DNA of 64,000 bases from Gardnerella leopoldii. Its GTDB lineage: Bacteria; Actinomycetota; Actinomycetes; Actinomycetales; Bifidobacteriaceae. A program made the position numbers and the translations under genes. The notes beneath the pieces were generated by a model. That model was given only the letters and a program-made list of their open reading frames with translations. It was not told the origin of the DNA and did not search any database. The stretch covers positions 1,382,472 to 1,446,471 of the forward strand of contig NZ_CP029984.1 of the NCBI RefSeq assembly GCF_003293675.1, in the 5' to 3' direction. Shown piece by piece: positions 25,103 through 34,306 of this stretch (positions within the stretch are counted from its first letter, which is position 1; every line of letters starts with the position of its first letter).

Positions 25103-26521
25103 ATGTCAAGCCGCGACCATGAATCGCATAAAAAGTTGCGCCAAAATTTGCATAAGCATTGGTACAGTTTTGCCATGCCTGCTGTTGGTAAACTTGTTTG
25201 CGCGCTTTCTAGGCTGCTACATCATGGTGGAAGCGCATTGCCTGGGAAAGTTATTGAGAGCCTCGATTCTGGCTTTTTAGCGCGCACTCTTGCCGCATTG
25301 CCGTACGGAATAGTGTTGATTTCTGGCACCAATGGCAAAACTACCACAACGCGTATGGTAACTTCTATGCTGCGCGACGCAGGACTTAATGTATTTACTA
25401 ATCCAACCGGTTCAAACTTTACTAGAGGAGTAGTGGCAGCCCTTGCAAAAACAATGCCTGCTTTTGGCACAAAACTAAATGCGGATATTGCAGTTTTAGA
25501 GCTCGACGAAGCGTACGCAGTGCATTTTGTAAATCAGATCAAGCCTCGCTACTCTTTATTGCTAAACGTTATGCGAGATCAGCTTGACCGATTCGGCGAA
25601 ATTGACACAACTGCAAAACTATTAAGCAACGTAGCTGAAGCAACTGAAGGAACAGTAGTCCTAAATCGCGAAGATCCACGTATTTGCGCGCTTGCAAAAG
25701 TTGTTCCTTCCGGGACTTGTGTGCGGTATTTTGGTTTGGATGACGCTGTAAAAAGCATGTTCCCGACGGATGATGATTTGCACAATAGTTCCGAGAAAAG
25801 CGAAAATTGCGAAGATGCTGCAGTAGGGGAAAATAGCAATCTTCCCAAAGCAGACGTTGTGCTTTCAAAAGTTGGAGACCATGAGGCTGAGTTTATACTT
25901 GATGGCAAGCGTAAAACTACTTCTGTAAAACTCGACGGCGCTTACAATATTTTCAACGCTGCTGCTGCAGCAACAGTAGTTCGCGCTATCTTGGCGGACG
26001 CTGCAAAACAAAATTCTGCGCTGCAAAAATTTGATGACGATGCGCTTATGGAAGCGATTTCGCACGTAACTCCTGCTTTTGGTAGAGGCGAAGTAATTGA
26101 AGTTAATGGTGCTCCTGTTGAGCTTGTTTTAGTGAAGAATCCTATTGGTTTTAGGCTTGCAATCGCTTCGGATCATCCGCAAAATCACGATACCATGATT
26201 GCAATTTGTGACGAATACGCTGACGGTAGAGACATGAGCTGGCTGTGGGACGTTGATTTTGCAAGCTTTAGCGGCACTGGAGTTGAGTGCGTTTCTGGTA
26301 CTCGCGCATGGGATATGGCTTTGCGGCTGCAATACGATAAGGTTGAGGCTCGCAATGTGAATACGGATTTGGAAGAAGATGCTAAAGCTTTTGTAAATGG
26401 CGATTTTAGTGGCAATACTAAAAATGCTAAACGCATATATTGCACGTATACTGCCATGCTTCGCGTGCGCGCGGCTTTAGCGCAACTTGCGGAAGTTAAA
26501 GACGTTGGAGTTGGGAAGTAA
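25103..26521 (+). CDS. murT: MurT, ligase subunit of the lipid II isoglutaminyl synthase
   Basis: A 472-residue Mur-ligase-family protein. MurT with GatD amidates the alpha-carboxyl of D-glutamate in lipid II. The ATP loop VLISGTNGKTTTTRMVTSML, the central DIAVLELDEAYAVHF and the DUF1727-type C-terminal domain (about residues 315-460) are visible. The Cys4 zinc ribbon known from the Staphylococcus protein is not visible: the region after CVRYFGLDD instead holds an acidic Ser/Asn/Glu-rich stretch without paired Cys-x-x-Cys. AAGGGGTG precedes the ATG. gatD begins 5 bases after its stop codon. Confidence 0.93.
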   Translation: MSSRDHESHKKLRQNLHKHWYSFAMPAVGKLVCALSRLLHHGGSALPGKVIESLDSGFLARTLAALPYGIVLISGTNGKTTTTRMVTSMLRDAGLNVFTNPTGSNFTRGVVAALAKTMPAFGTKLNADIAVLELDEAYAVHFVNQIKPRYSLLLNVMRDQLDRFGEIDTTAKLLSNVAEATEGTVVLNREDPRICALAKVVPSGTCVRYFGLDDAVKSMFPTDDDLHNSSEKSENCEDAAVGENSNLPKADVVLSKVGDHEAEFILDGKRKTTSVKLDGAYNIFNAAAAATVVRAILADAAKQNSALQKFDDDALMEAISHVTPAFGRGEVIEVNGAPVELVLVKNPIGFRLAIASDHPQNHDTMIAICDEYADGRDMSWLWDVDFASFSGTGVECVSGTRAWDMALRLQYDKVEARNVNTDLEEDAKAFVNGDFSGNTKNAKRIYCTYTAMLRVRAALAQLAEVKDVGVGK

Positions 26522-26526
26522 TTGTC

Positions 26527-27324
26527 ATGAATGGTTCCAGTGATATTAGTAAAGCAAATGCTACTTTTGAAGCCGAAAATCGCGTGCTACATATTGTGTC
26601 GCTATATCCAAAAGACATGAATATTTACGGCGACTACGGCAATGTGCTTACGATTATGCGCCGAGCGGAATTGTACGGTTATAAGCCTGTGCTTCACGAG
26701 TACAACGTTGGCGATTTATGGCCAGAGCGCGTGGATATGATTCTTGGCGGCGGCGGTCAAGATCATGGGCAAAGCAGAGTCACTGAAGATTTATTTGCGC
26801 GCGCGGACGCGATTCGTGAGCTTGCAAAAGATGGCGTTCCAATGCTTATGATTTGTGGACTTTACCAGCTTTTTGGAGAGTATTTTGAAACCGTTGAGGG
26901 TCAAAAGCTTAAAGGAATTGGAATACTTGGTGAGCATACGGTTGGTCAAGATGTGCGCATGATTGGAAATCTTGTGGAACATAGCGACGATTTTGGCGAT
27001 ATTGTGGGCTATGAGAACCATTCTGGACGAACAAGCTTGGAGGGTGATACTCAGCCACTTGGCTCGGTTGATAGTGAAAATTGCGGTAATAATGGCAAGG
27101 ATCACACGGAAGGAGCGCGCAAATACAATGTTATTGGCACTTATATGCACGGCTCAGTTTTGCCAAAAAATCCGCGTCTGGCTGACTTTTTAATCCGTAC
27201 TGCTGCGCAAAATCGTTACGGCGAATTTTCGCCAAAGCAGACTGATTCTCAACGCGCGGAAATTGCTAAACTAGACGAATTAGCAGAGCGCGCTCGCGAA
27301 GTGGCCGTAACTCGTCCGCGGTAA
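26527..27324 (+). CDS. gatD: GatD, glutamine amidotransferase subunit of the lipid II isoglutaminyl synthase
   Basis: A 265-residue class I (triad-type, CobB/CobQ-like) glutaminase that supplies ammonia to MurT. The nucleophile elbow is LMICGLYQLFGEYF (Cys), NHSGRTSL follows, and the histidine is in GTYMHGSVLPKNPRLADFLI. The N-terminus VSLYPKDMNIYGDYGNV is characteristic of the family. The C-terminal ~30 residues are charged. It is coupled to murT by a 5-base gap, and the shared terminator lies at 27363-27408. Confidence 0.93.
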   Translation: MNGSSDISKANATFEAENRVLHIVSLYPKDMNIYGDYGNVLTIMRRAELYGYKPVLHEYNVGDLWPERVDMILGGGGQDHGQSRVTEDLFARADAIRELAKDGVPMLMICGLYQLFGEYFETVEGQKLKGIGILGEHTVGQDVRMIGNLVEHSDDFGDIVGYENHSGRTSLEGDTQPLGSVDSENCGNNGKDHTEGARKYNVIGTYMHGSVLPKNPRLADFLIRTAAQNRYGEFSPKQTDSQRAEIAKLDELAERAREVAVTRPR

Positions 27325-27362
27325 AGAGATTTATCTGCGCAAAATTTGTCAACGCTAAACAC

Positions 27363-27408
27363 AAAAGCCTGCTGAACTTGCAAAGTGTTGCAAAATCAGC
27401 AGGCTTTT
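27363..27408. terminator. Bidirectional terminator between gatD and upp
   Basis: AAAAGCCTGCTGA pairs with TCAGCAGGCTTTT over 13 bp, with A and T runs giving tails on both strands; the loop is about 20 bases. Confidence 0.9.
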
Positions 27409-27452
27409 TGTAGTTTTTGATTCTAGCTTTCGCTTGATTTGGTTAGTAACTA

Positions 27453-28091
27453 TTAGTCAATCAAGCCATACAAGCGATCGCCGGCGTCGCCAAGACCTGG
27501 AACGATATAAGCTTTGTCGTTCAAATGCTCATCAACAGCGCAAACAACAACCTTAAAGTCAATAGAAGGATCAATCTCCTTCTCCAGGCGTTCCAAGCCT
27601 TCTGGAGCTGCCAAAATGTTAATAGCAGTAACGTCCTTAGCACCGCGCTCAGCCAAATAGTGTGTAGCAGCAATAAGAGTGCCACCAGTGGCAAGCATTG
27701 GGTCAAGAAGGAAGCACTGACGGCCAGTTAAATCTTCTGGTAAACGGTTGGCATAAGTGATGATGTCGAGCGTCTGCTCGTCGCGCTTCATGCCAAGGAA
27801 TCCAACCTCAGCGGTTGGAAGAAGGCGAGTCATGCCATCGAGCATGCCAAGACCAGCGCGCAAAACCGGCACAACCATTGGGCGTGGGCGGTTCAAATGC
27901 TTGCCAGTCATCTTGCAAATAGGAGTTTCAATCTCGCGATCGCTAACTTCCAAATTGCGGGTTGCTTCGTATGCTTCGAGGGTTACCAATTCGGAAACCA
28001 ACTCGCGGAAAATGTTAGAAGGTGTATTCTTATCTCGCAAAACGGTGAGCTTGTGGTCCACCAGCGGATGATGTAAAACATGAAGATCCAT
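27453..28091 (-). CDS. upp: Uracil phosphoribosyltransferase
   Basis: A 212-residue salvage enzyme that converts uracil and PRPP to UMP. It starts MDLHVLHHPLVDHKLTVLRD, has the PRPP-binding loop LLDPMLATGGTLIAATHYL, and ends with the uracil-binding AYIVPGLGDAGDRLYGLID. Length and motifs are normal for the family. It is a monocistronic unit on the minus strand with a good terminator. Confidence 0.96.
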   Translation of the reverse strand: MDLHVLHHPLVDHKLTVLRDKNTPSNIFRELVSELVTLEAYEATRNLEVSDREIETPICKMTGKHLNRPRPMVVPVLRAGLGMLDGMTRLLPTAEVGFLGMKRDEQTLDIITYANRLPEDLTGRQCFLLDPMLATGGTLIAATHYLAERGAKDVTAINILAAPEGLERLEKEIDPSIDFKVVVCAVDEHLNDKAYIVPGLGDAGDRLYGLID

Positions 28092-28252
28092 ACTTTCTAG
28101 ATTAGTGCAAGCATTGCACGTTAAGCTAGCGGCGTGCCGTTATTTTTGCGCAAAATATAAACAAATGTGAGTGGAAAATATATTTTATTTAAACTTATCT
28201 AGCAAAATCTAAAATCTAAAATTCAAAACAGAAACGATACTGACTTGCGAAA

Positions 28253-28317
28253 GCGCCTGTCGGCGCAAACGCCGCTCGCAGCGGCAAAAAATGGAGCCCG
28301 GGGCTTAAGCACAAGCC
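28253..28317. other. G+C-rich multi-hairpin intergenic stretch upstream of upp
   Basis: Within the gap 28092-28382 there are three short dyads in 65 bases: GCGCC-TGTC-GGCGC, GCCGCT-CGC-AGCGGC and GGCTT-AAGCAC-AAGCC. The flanking DNA is A/T-rich, so the composition stands out. There is no open frame with a ribosome-binding site. It could be a REP-like element or an unrecognised RNA; no family was recognised. Confidence 0.45.
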
Positions 28318-28382
28318 AGCATCATTTTGAGTATACCTTGTTTTCTGTTTTCACGCGCCGCACAATTTTAATCGAAAATAAT

Positions 28383-29093
28383 TTATTCCAACTTTCCTGC
28401 TCGCCACAATTTTGCTCCATGAGCAAAAGATAGTGAAAGAGCGTGCATATTTGCGGATATGTGCAAAACCTTTGAAATTTTTTGCGTGTGTATTGTATTT
28501 TCTTGCTCGTCTAACTTTTTTGCGTAAACTCGCATTCCGCTCGCAATAATTGAAGTAAAAGTTGAAGCGCGGTAAAGCGCTACAGCAAAATCGCCTGTAA
28601 AAGCGCCGGAAAGAATAGAATCTGCAAGTCGCGCAATATCTTCTCCGGTAGGAGTCTCATCAATTCCTGTAATAGCTGAAGCACTTGTTGCTTCAGGCTC
28701 GCCAAGACTCCAGTACTCAGCGTAAGCTTCGCGCTGTTTTCGTAAAGACATGCGCAGTAAATACAGTCGCCACAACATTCCAGGAAGAGACTCAGCCTCC
28801 GCATGACTCCACAAATCTGCAATAACTTCAATACCTTCATTTTCAACCAAATTCAGCACGCGCTCAACGATTTCCGGCGACTGTGTTTTATGAACGCGGT
28901 TAAGCAAAACAGCAGCGGAAGTGCGGCTAATCTCATGCACAATTTGCGGATCCGTGCCTCCTTCAATCTGCGCGAGCATCGCAGGATCCATTTGTGCAGG
29001 TCGGCTTGGGCGGGCAGAGCCAGTGGGGCTTGGCATAAAAGCAGATCTGCTTGAATGAATAGAACTCGATTGTGAATTTAAACTAGTAGACAC
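28383..29093 (-). CDS. Hypothetical soluble protein, Bifidobacteriaceae/actinobacterial
   Basis: About 236 residues from GTG 29093, which has AAAAGG 9 bases upstream; the frame extends to a TTG at 29111 inside mutT1. A Ser/Pro-rich N-terminus (about 50 residues) precedes an alpha-helical, acidic domain (DPQIVHEISRTSAAVLLNRV, IADLWSHAEAESLPGMLWRL). No signal peptide, membrane segment or known catalytic motif is seen. It overlaps the end of mutT1 by 11 bases, so it is probably cotranscribed with it. Function unknown. Confidence 0.75.
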   Translation of the reverse strand: MSTSLNSQSSSIHSSRSAFMPSPTGSARPSRPAQMDPAMLAQIEGGTDPQIVHEISRTSAAVLLNRVHKTQSPEIVERVLNLVENEGIEVIADLWSHAEAESLPGMLWRLYLLRMSLRKQREAYAEYWSLGEPEATSASAITGIDETPTGEDIARLADSILSGAFTGDFAVALYRASTFTSIIASGMRVYAKKLDEQENTIHTQKISKVLHISANMHALSLSFAHGAKLWRAGKLE

Positions 29094-30243
29094 TTGGAAG
29101 AACCTTTTCAATATCGATAATGCGAGCGCCTTTAGGGGTATTAATTATGTGCAAAACTATTGCGCTTCCTGTAGGCATGTATGGAGATTTTTGGCTGAGT
29201 ATGCGTTTGTGTGCTCTAGGTTTTGTTATTTCGCGTAAATAATCGAAGAAAGTGCCGATAACCGGGCGATGCAAGCATATGACTGTTGCATTGTTGGTTG
29301 TGCTTACATTGTTAGTTTCGCTTGTATTTTGTGTGTTGCACTCAAGATTTTGTATTTCGTTTATAAGCACAGACAATGTAGATTTTGGTTTTTTCTCGTG
29401 ACAATCTTCTGTAAGTTCCGCAACCTGTTCGATAGAAAGCGAAGAGTCGTGCGCAAAAGCCGCAACTGTTTCTAAGCAACGCTTCCAAGGAGACGATATG
29501 ATTTTATTCGGCGCGTAGCAGGCAAGCTCGCGGCCTAAAGCGTATGAGGCGGCAGCACCTAGAGGCGTGATTGGTCGAGTCGCTTCGCTTCCTTGCCAAG
29601 TTTTTCGAGACTCAGCTTTTCCGTGACGCACTAAAAGCAACGTGCTATATTCTGCTTGACCTTCGTGTAGCTTCTCTAAGAAAGCATCTAGCACTTCGCG
29701 GTCACTATCGTGCGTAAGCTTTTTTCGTGCTTGAGAAGGAGTAAGCCATAACACATTGCCGATTTCAGTGGGTTTAGCAGGCTTAATTGGTCCGAAAGCA
29801 GGAAGACGCTTTGCTGCGGTTGGCTTATCGATTAAGCGCATCATCCAGTAGTGGATTCGCTTTATTACTTCCGGCTGAGAATTGCGATTTTGGTTGCTAT
29901 TTGATGTGTTGCTCTTGGAAGATTTTTTGCCTTCGCGCTCAAGCGGATACTCTATTTTGGCGATGTGCGGACCTAGTGTGACTGAATATCCTGTTTCTTC
30001 TCCAACTTCGCGCACTGCTGTGTGGCGATGTGATTCTTTTGGCTCATTCTTTCCTTTTGGCCAGCTCCAATCGTCATATTTAGGACGGTAGACTAGGCAA
30101 AGCTCAAAATCATCGTCGCTAGACTTTATTGAGTCGCTGCTTGTTTTTGCCTCTCCACTTGCATTTGAGCTGTTTGTAGTATTGCGCTTGCGATAAATAA
30201 TTCCGCCAGCTGCTTCAACGTATTGCGTCGTTACTGCACTCAT
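29083..30243 (-). CDS. mutT1: MutT1-type NUDIX hydrolase fused to a histidine phosphatase
   Basis: A 386-residue two-domain protein. The N-terminal NUDIX domain has WPKGKNEPKESHRHTAVREV followed by GEETGYSV. The C-terminal histidine phosphatase (SixA/PGM-like) has LLVRHGKAESRKTW and a second histidine in CLHRPVIGTF. Mycobacterial MutT1 has the same fusion; it cleans 8-oxo-(d)GTP and diadenosine polyphosphates. A Ser/Asn-rich insert lies before the Nudix core. ATG 30243 is preceded by TAAAAT at the distance expected for a leaderless mRNA; GTG 30249 is the alternative. It lies next to ppk, the same neighbourhood as in mycobacteria, though a terminator separates them. Confidence 0.9.
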   Translation of the reverse strand: MSAVTTQYVEAAGGIIYRKRNTTNSSNASGEAKTSSDSIKSSDDDFELCLVYRPKYDDWSWPKGKNEPKESHRHTAVREVGEETGYSVTLGPHIAKIEYPLEREGKKSSKSNTSNSNQNRNSQPEVIKRIHYWMMRLIDKPTAAKRLPAFGPIKPAKPTEIGNVLWLTPSQARKKLTHDSDREVLDAFLEKLHEGQAEYSTLLLVRHGKAESRKTWQGSEATRPITPLGAAASYALGRELACYAPNKIISSPWKRCLETVAAFAHDSSLSIEQVAELTEDCHEKKPKSTLSVLINEIQNLECNTQNTSETNNVSTTNNATVICLHRPVIGTFFDYLREITKPRAHKRILSQKSPYMPTGSAIVLHIINTPKGARIIDIEKVLPSVY

Positions 30244-30471
30244 ATTCACTATTTTAGCGGTTTTCTTTCACAACTTTTAGTTGTGCCGTAATCTTTTACT
30301 TTTGTCACAGTCATAACAGTAACAAATTGTTTTATAATCCTTAAATTTGCCAAAACTGATAAATAATTACTTAAAAAACTTCCTAAAACTGGCAAATGGT
30401 GCTGTAGAAGATTTCGACTATTGCTGGAACGCTTGAGATTTAGTCAGATTAGAAGTGGTAATAAACACAAA

Positions 30472-30505
30472 AAGAGCCAGAAACATGTTACTGAATCTGG
30501 CTCTT
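30472..30505 (-). terminator. Intrinsic terminator after ppk
   Basis: AAGAGCCAGA pairs with TCTGGCTCTT over 10 bp; read on the minus strand, the stem is followed by TTTTTG. Confidence 0.88.
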
Positions 30506-30532
30506 ACTTATCGTTTATTTAGTTGCTTGCGA

Positions 30533-32770
30533 TTAGTTCGCACCGCGAGGCTTACGCGTGTGAGTATGGATTAGGTAAGCCTGGCTGTCTACGAGCGGAC
30601 GGCCTTCCTTATCGCGAGAATGCAACGTGTATGTGCCATCGCCATCCATCCACCACGAAACAGTTGAATCAGCCATTTGCAAATCAATATACTGAATCAA
30701 AGCTTCAACCTGATCTGGCGCGCTAATTCTAACCAGAGTCTCAACGCGACGGTCAAGATTACGGTGCATTAAATCAGCCGAACCAATCCACACTTCTGGT
30801 CCGCTTGCAGGGCCATCACCAATCTGCGGGCCGCAAGAGTTAGCAAAAGCGTAAATGCGGCTGTGCTCAAGGAATCGTCCAAGAATAGAGCGAACGCGAA
30901 TATTGTCGCTCAATCCCTCAATTCCAGGCTTAAGCGAGCAGATGCCGCGCTCAACAATATCAATCTTTACTCCAGCTTGCGAAGCACGATACAAAGCGTC
31001 AATAGTCTGCTCGTCAACCACAGAATTGACCTTAATCTTAATCCAAGCTTCCTTTCCAGCAAGAGCCGCGGCTTCCTCACGCTGAATTCGCGCAATAATA
31101 CCAGTGCGAACTGTACGAGGAGCCACAAGCAGGCGGTGGAAACTAGACTTTGGCGCATAGCCAGAAAGCTGATTAAACAAGCGAGTCAAATCCTGGCCGA
31201 CTACAGGATCGCAAGTAAGCAAACCCAAATCCGTGTACAAGCGAGCAGTCTTAGGATTGTAATTACCTGTACCAACGTGGCAGTAGCGGCGCAATCCTTC
31301 TGCTTCTTGGCGAACCACGAGCGAAAGCTTGCAGTGAGTCTTCAAACCAACAATGCCGTACACAACGTGAACGCCTGCGCGCTCAAGCTTACGAGCCCAA
31401 GCAATATTTGCGTCCTCGTCAAATCGCGCCTTAATCTCAACCAGCGCAAGCACCTGCTTTCCAGCGTGAGCTGCATCAACAAGAGCGTCAATAATTGGCG
31501 AATTGCTAGACGTACGGTACAAAGTCTGCTTAATTGCAAGCACTTTTGGATCCGCAGCAGCTTGCGCGAGGAATGCTTGCACAGAAGTAGAGAACGAATC
31601 GTAAGGATGATGCAACAAAATGTCATGCTCGCGAATAGAAGCGAAAATATCTTGCGCGTGGCTAGTTTCAACTTCTGCAATCTGACGATTCGTAGTAGGA
31701 ATAAACGGACGATACTTCAAATCAGGGCGATCAAGCGCCTGCAATTCAAACAATACCGTCATATCAAGCGGCGAAGGCAAGCGATATACTTCCTCAGGGC
31801 TTACGCGAAGCTGATTTGCAAGAAGCTGAGAAAGGAATGGGCTGGCCTCGTTAGAAATTTCCAAACGAATAGGCGGTCCAAAGCGGCGGCGAAGAAGCTC
31901 CTTCTCCATAGCGTTGAGCAAGTTCTCTGCGTCATCTTCCTCAACGTCAATATCCTCATTGCGTGTAACGCGGAAGGAACGAGCTTCCTTAATAATCATT
32001 CCTGGGAAAAGCGATTCCAAGTGTGCTGCAATCAGCTTTTCCATAGTGATGAAGCCGTAACGCTCTTCGCGACCTTCCTCATCTGTTAAATCGTCAACTG
32101 GTACAAGACGGTTCAAATTATCTGGAATTTTTACGCGCGCAAAATGCGACTTTCCAGAATTTGGATTTTCGACGATAACAGCCAAGTTAATAGACTTGCC
32201 GGAAATGTATGGGAACGGGTGAGCAGGATCCACCGCAAGAGGCGTAAGAACTGGGAATACTTGCTTTTTGTAGTAATCAGACAAACGCGCTTTTTCTGAT
32301 TCTGTAAGCTTATCCCAGCTGAGCAAAACAATACGCTGCTTTGCAAGCTCAGGAAGAATATGCTCAATAACATAGTGAGCATGCTCATCTTGGCGGCGGT
32401 GAGTGACCTCACTAATAGCGCGCAATTGCTGGCGTGGGCTTAAGCCGGATGCTGCAGTTACTGCTATGCCAGAATCAATGCGGCGCTTTAAGCCTGCGAC
32501 TCGAACCATAAAGAATTCGTCGAGATTTGACGCAAAAATAGCAGCAAAATTAGCGCGTTCAAGTAGAGGCAAATCAGTATTTTGAGCCAACTCAAGCACG
32601 CGTCGATTGAACTTCAGCCAGCTTAATTCGCGGTCGAAGAAACGATCTTTTGGCAACGGTAGCTCACCCTCACGAGCTTCACGTTTTTCTGCCTTTTCAT
32701 CTTCGGCGATGTGTTCTGCAATTTGACCTCGCAAAATCGCCTTTGAGGGAGCGTCAAAAATTTGTACCAT
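30533..32770 (-). CDS. ppk: Polyphosphate kinase 1
   Basis: A 745-residue enzyme that makes polyphosphate reversibly from ATP. The N-terminal domain starts [20 protein letters not shown]. The catalytic core holds [20 protein letters not shown] followed by [13 protein letters not shown] (active-site His) and [20 protein letters not shown]; the second HKD-like half has [14 protein letters not shown] and the RRVETLVR region. I chose ATG 32770 ([10 protein letters not shown]); the open extension to 32863 looks non-coding. TACAAT lies 8 bases before GGAGT-ATG, so the mRNA may be leaderless. The divergent interval to the aquaporin gene contains a structured RNA. Confidence 0.95.
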   Translation of the reverse strand: MVQIFDAPSKAILRGQIAEHIAEDEKAEKREAREGELPLPKDRFFDRELSWLKFNRRVLELAQNTDLPLLERANFAAIFASNLDEFFMVRVAGLKRRIDSGIAVTAASGLSPRQQLRAISEVTHRRQDEHAHYVIEHILPELAKQRIVLLSWDKLTESEKARLSDYYKKQVFPVLTPLAVDPAHPFPYISGKSINLAVIVENPNSGKSHFARVKIPDNLNRLVPVDDLTDEEGREERYGFITMEKLIAAHLESLFPGMIIKEARSFRVTRNEDIDVEEDDAENLLNAMEKELLRRRFGPPIRLEISNEASPFLSQLLANQLRVSPEEVYRLPSPLDMTVLFELQALDRPDLKYRPFIPTTNRQIAEVETSHAQDIFASIREHDILLHHPYDSFSTSVQAFLAQAAADPKVLAIKQTLYRTSSNSPIIDALVDAAHAGKQVLALVEIKARFDEDANIAWARKLERAGVHVVYGIVGLKTHCKLSLVVRQEAEGLRRYCHVGTGNYNPKTARLYTDLGLLTCDPVVGQDLTRLFNQLSGYAPKSSFHRLLVAPRTVRTGIIARIQREEAAALAGKEAWIKIKVNSVVDEQTIDALYRASQAGVKIDIVERGICSLKPGIEGLSDNIRVRSILGRFLEHSRIYAFANSCGPQIGDGPASGPEVWIGSADLMHRNLDRRVETLVRISAPDQVEALIQYIDLQMADSTVSWWMDGDGTYTLHSRDKEGRPLVDSQAYLIHTHTRKPRGAN

Positions 32771-33009
32771 ACTCCGTAATTGTATGCGTTGTAAGGGAAG
32801 TGTGCGAATGAGTGTCGGGTGGTGCGACACGCCGACAGTTGTGTAATTCGAACGTAAACGCACATGATAACCTTTGCATGTTCACAAAAGTGTGCAATAG
32901 ATACGATTTTTTTAGTGCAATTGAACAGTAGTGACAATATGTGAACAAAGCTTATTTTGTGCTTTACTATTGAGCAAAAAGCGGCGATAATAAAAGTACA
33001 AAAACAAAA

Positions 33010-33172
33010 AAGAGATAGCGGTAACCCACAAAAGTGTATGGATATGAAATCCGTGGACGTTGGACGGGATATTTAAGACTTTAACCGTTGCAACGAGGAT
33101 GTTGTGAAGATGAAACCGCAGATATTGTTTTTGTAGATAAGAGGCTCGCCAAAGTGGCGGGCCTCTTTTGAT
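33010..33172 (+). ncRNA. Structured RNA of unknown class ending in a terminator, upstream of the aquaporin gene
   Basis: A closing stem GCGGT (33018-33022)/ACCGC (33115-33119) encloses CAC-AAAA-GTG (33027-33036), GGAT-ATGAA-ATCC (33040-33052) and a longer arm CGTTGGACGG/CCGTTGCAACG (33058-33095, one bulged G). Next comes a strong intrinsic terminator: AAGAGGCTCGCC, loop AAAGT, GGCGGGCCTCTTTT (33139-33169). No gene lies upstream on this strand, so the terminator must end either a small RNA or an attenuated leader of the channel gene at 33403. No known riboswitch consensus was recognised. Tiny ORFs inside it lack support. Confidence 0.55.
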
Positions 33173-33402
33173 GTGAGGGCGATTTTACTATTTACGCAGA
33201 CTGTCGCGCGTATAAGGGAAACTATCAAAGAATAAATGTTGGAATTCATTTTCTTAGCTTCTTTGAAAATGAGAATATATTGTGTTCCATGCTGTGCTAA
33301 TCGCAATTGCGAGTTGTTGGACGATTGTTAAGCGACGAGTCGTTATTTATGCGCGTGATTACGTGTGTGGAGTTTGAAACAGGTAAGAAGGATCGAAGGA
33401 CC

Positions 33403-34134
33403 ATGCAACATTCGTTTATGGCAATGTTGGCTGCAGAATTTATTGGCACTGCTATTCTCATGATTTTTGGAAACGGTGCTGTTGCAAACGTTGAATTAAA
33501 AAATACTAAAGGACACCATGCCGGCTGGCTAAATATTGCTATGGGCTACGGTTTTGGCGTGATGTTCCCAGTGCTCATGTTTGGCGGAATTTCCCACGCG
33601 CATATCAATCCTGCTATGACAATTGCGCAAGCTGTAAACGGCATGTTCCCATGGGCTAACGTTGTGCCTTATATTGTAGCTCAGCTTTTAGGTGCGCTGG
33701 TTGGTCAGCTTATTGTGTACGTAACGTATTTGCCGCACTACAACGAAACTGAGGAGCCAGAAGCAATTCTTGGCACTTTCTGCACTACGGATGCGTATAA
33801 CAACAAGCTTAACTACTTCCTTAACGAGTTCTTCGGCACACTTGTGCTTGTTCTGGCTGCTCTTTGCTGCCTTACCTCTCCATGGGGTGAGAAGAATTTG
33901 GCTGGCGCTTCAATCGTTGTCGGCTTCGTGGTTTGGGGTTTGGTGACTTCTATGGGCGGACCAACTGGTCCTGCTTTGAATCCTGCTCGTGATCTTATGC
34001 CGCGTTTGCTTCACGCAATTTTGCCAATTCCGCACAAGGGATCTTCTCGCTGGGGTGAAGCGTGGATTCCAGTTATTGCTCCTATTGCCGGCGCAATCTT
34101 GGGTGTGGTTATGTATAAGTCGTTATTTGCATAA
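33403..34134 (+). CDS. MIP family channel (aquaporin / glycerol facilitator)
   Basis: A 243-residue protein with six membrane segments and two NPA half-helices: AHINPAMTIAQAVNG and GPALNPARDLMPRLLH. The Asp after the second NPAR (NPARD) is typical of glycerol facilitators (GlpF group), so glycerol or small polyols are likely substrates besides water. The open frame begins at a TTG at 33307, but the family N-terminus is MAMLAAEFIGTAILMIFGNG, and ATG 33403 has GAAGGA just upstream. Expression may be controlled by the upstream structured RNA and its terminator. Confidence 0.92.
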   Translation: MQHSFMAMLAAEFIGTAILMIFGNGAVANVELKNTKGHHAGWLNIAMGYGFGVMFPVLMFGGISHAHINPAMTIAQAVNGMFPWANVVPYIVAQLLGALVGQLIVYVTYLPHYNETEEPEAILGTFCTTDAYNNKLNYFLNEFFGTLVLVLAALCCLTSPWGEKNLAGASIVVGFVVWGLVTSMGGPTGPALNPARDLMPRLLHAILPIPHKGSSRWGEAWIPVIAPIAGAILGVVMYKSLFA

Positions 34135-34202
34135 AGTAGTTGCTTTTAGCTGTAATTGATTGCGGTCTATTGCGATTGATTACTATTAATTGCGATTGTA
34201 AG

Positions 34203-34241
34203 AAGCGCGTAATGCTAGTATGAATGCGTTACGCGCTTTTT
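34203..34241 (+). terminator. Intrinsic terminator after the MIP channel gene
   Basis: AAGCGCGTAA pairs with TTACGCGCTT over 10 bp around a 16-base loop, followed by TTTA. Confidence 0.88.
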
Positions 34242-34306
34242 ATTTTGTAAGCTTATGTTTTGCAAGTTTATGCTTATTAATTAAAGATATTAAGAAAGAC
34301 TAAATC

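Noticed and set aside
30863..32089. A 408-codon plus-strand frame opposite ppk
   Set aside because: Antisense shadow of ppk; composition rich in Asn/Arg/Ser without motifs.
33037..33135. Two tiny ORFs (MDMKSVDVGRDI and MKPQILFL) inside the structured RNA
   Set aside because: Very short, no consistent ribosome-binding site, and they disrupt or lie within predicted stems; they could be chance.
33307..33402. TTG start extending the aquaporin-family protein by 32 residues
   Set aside because: The extension is not membrane-protein-like and the ATG at 33403 matches the family N-terminus.
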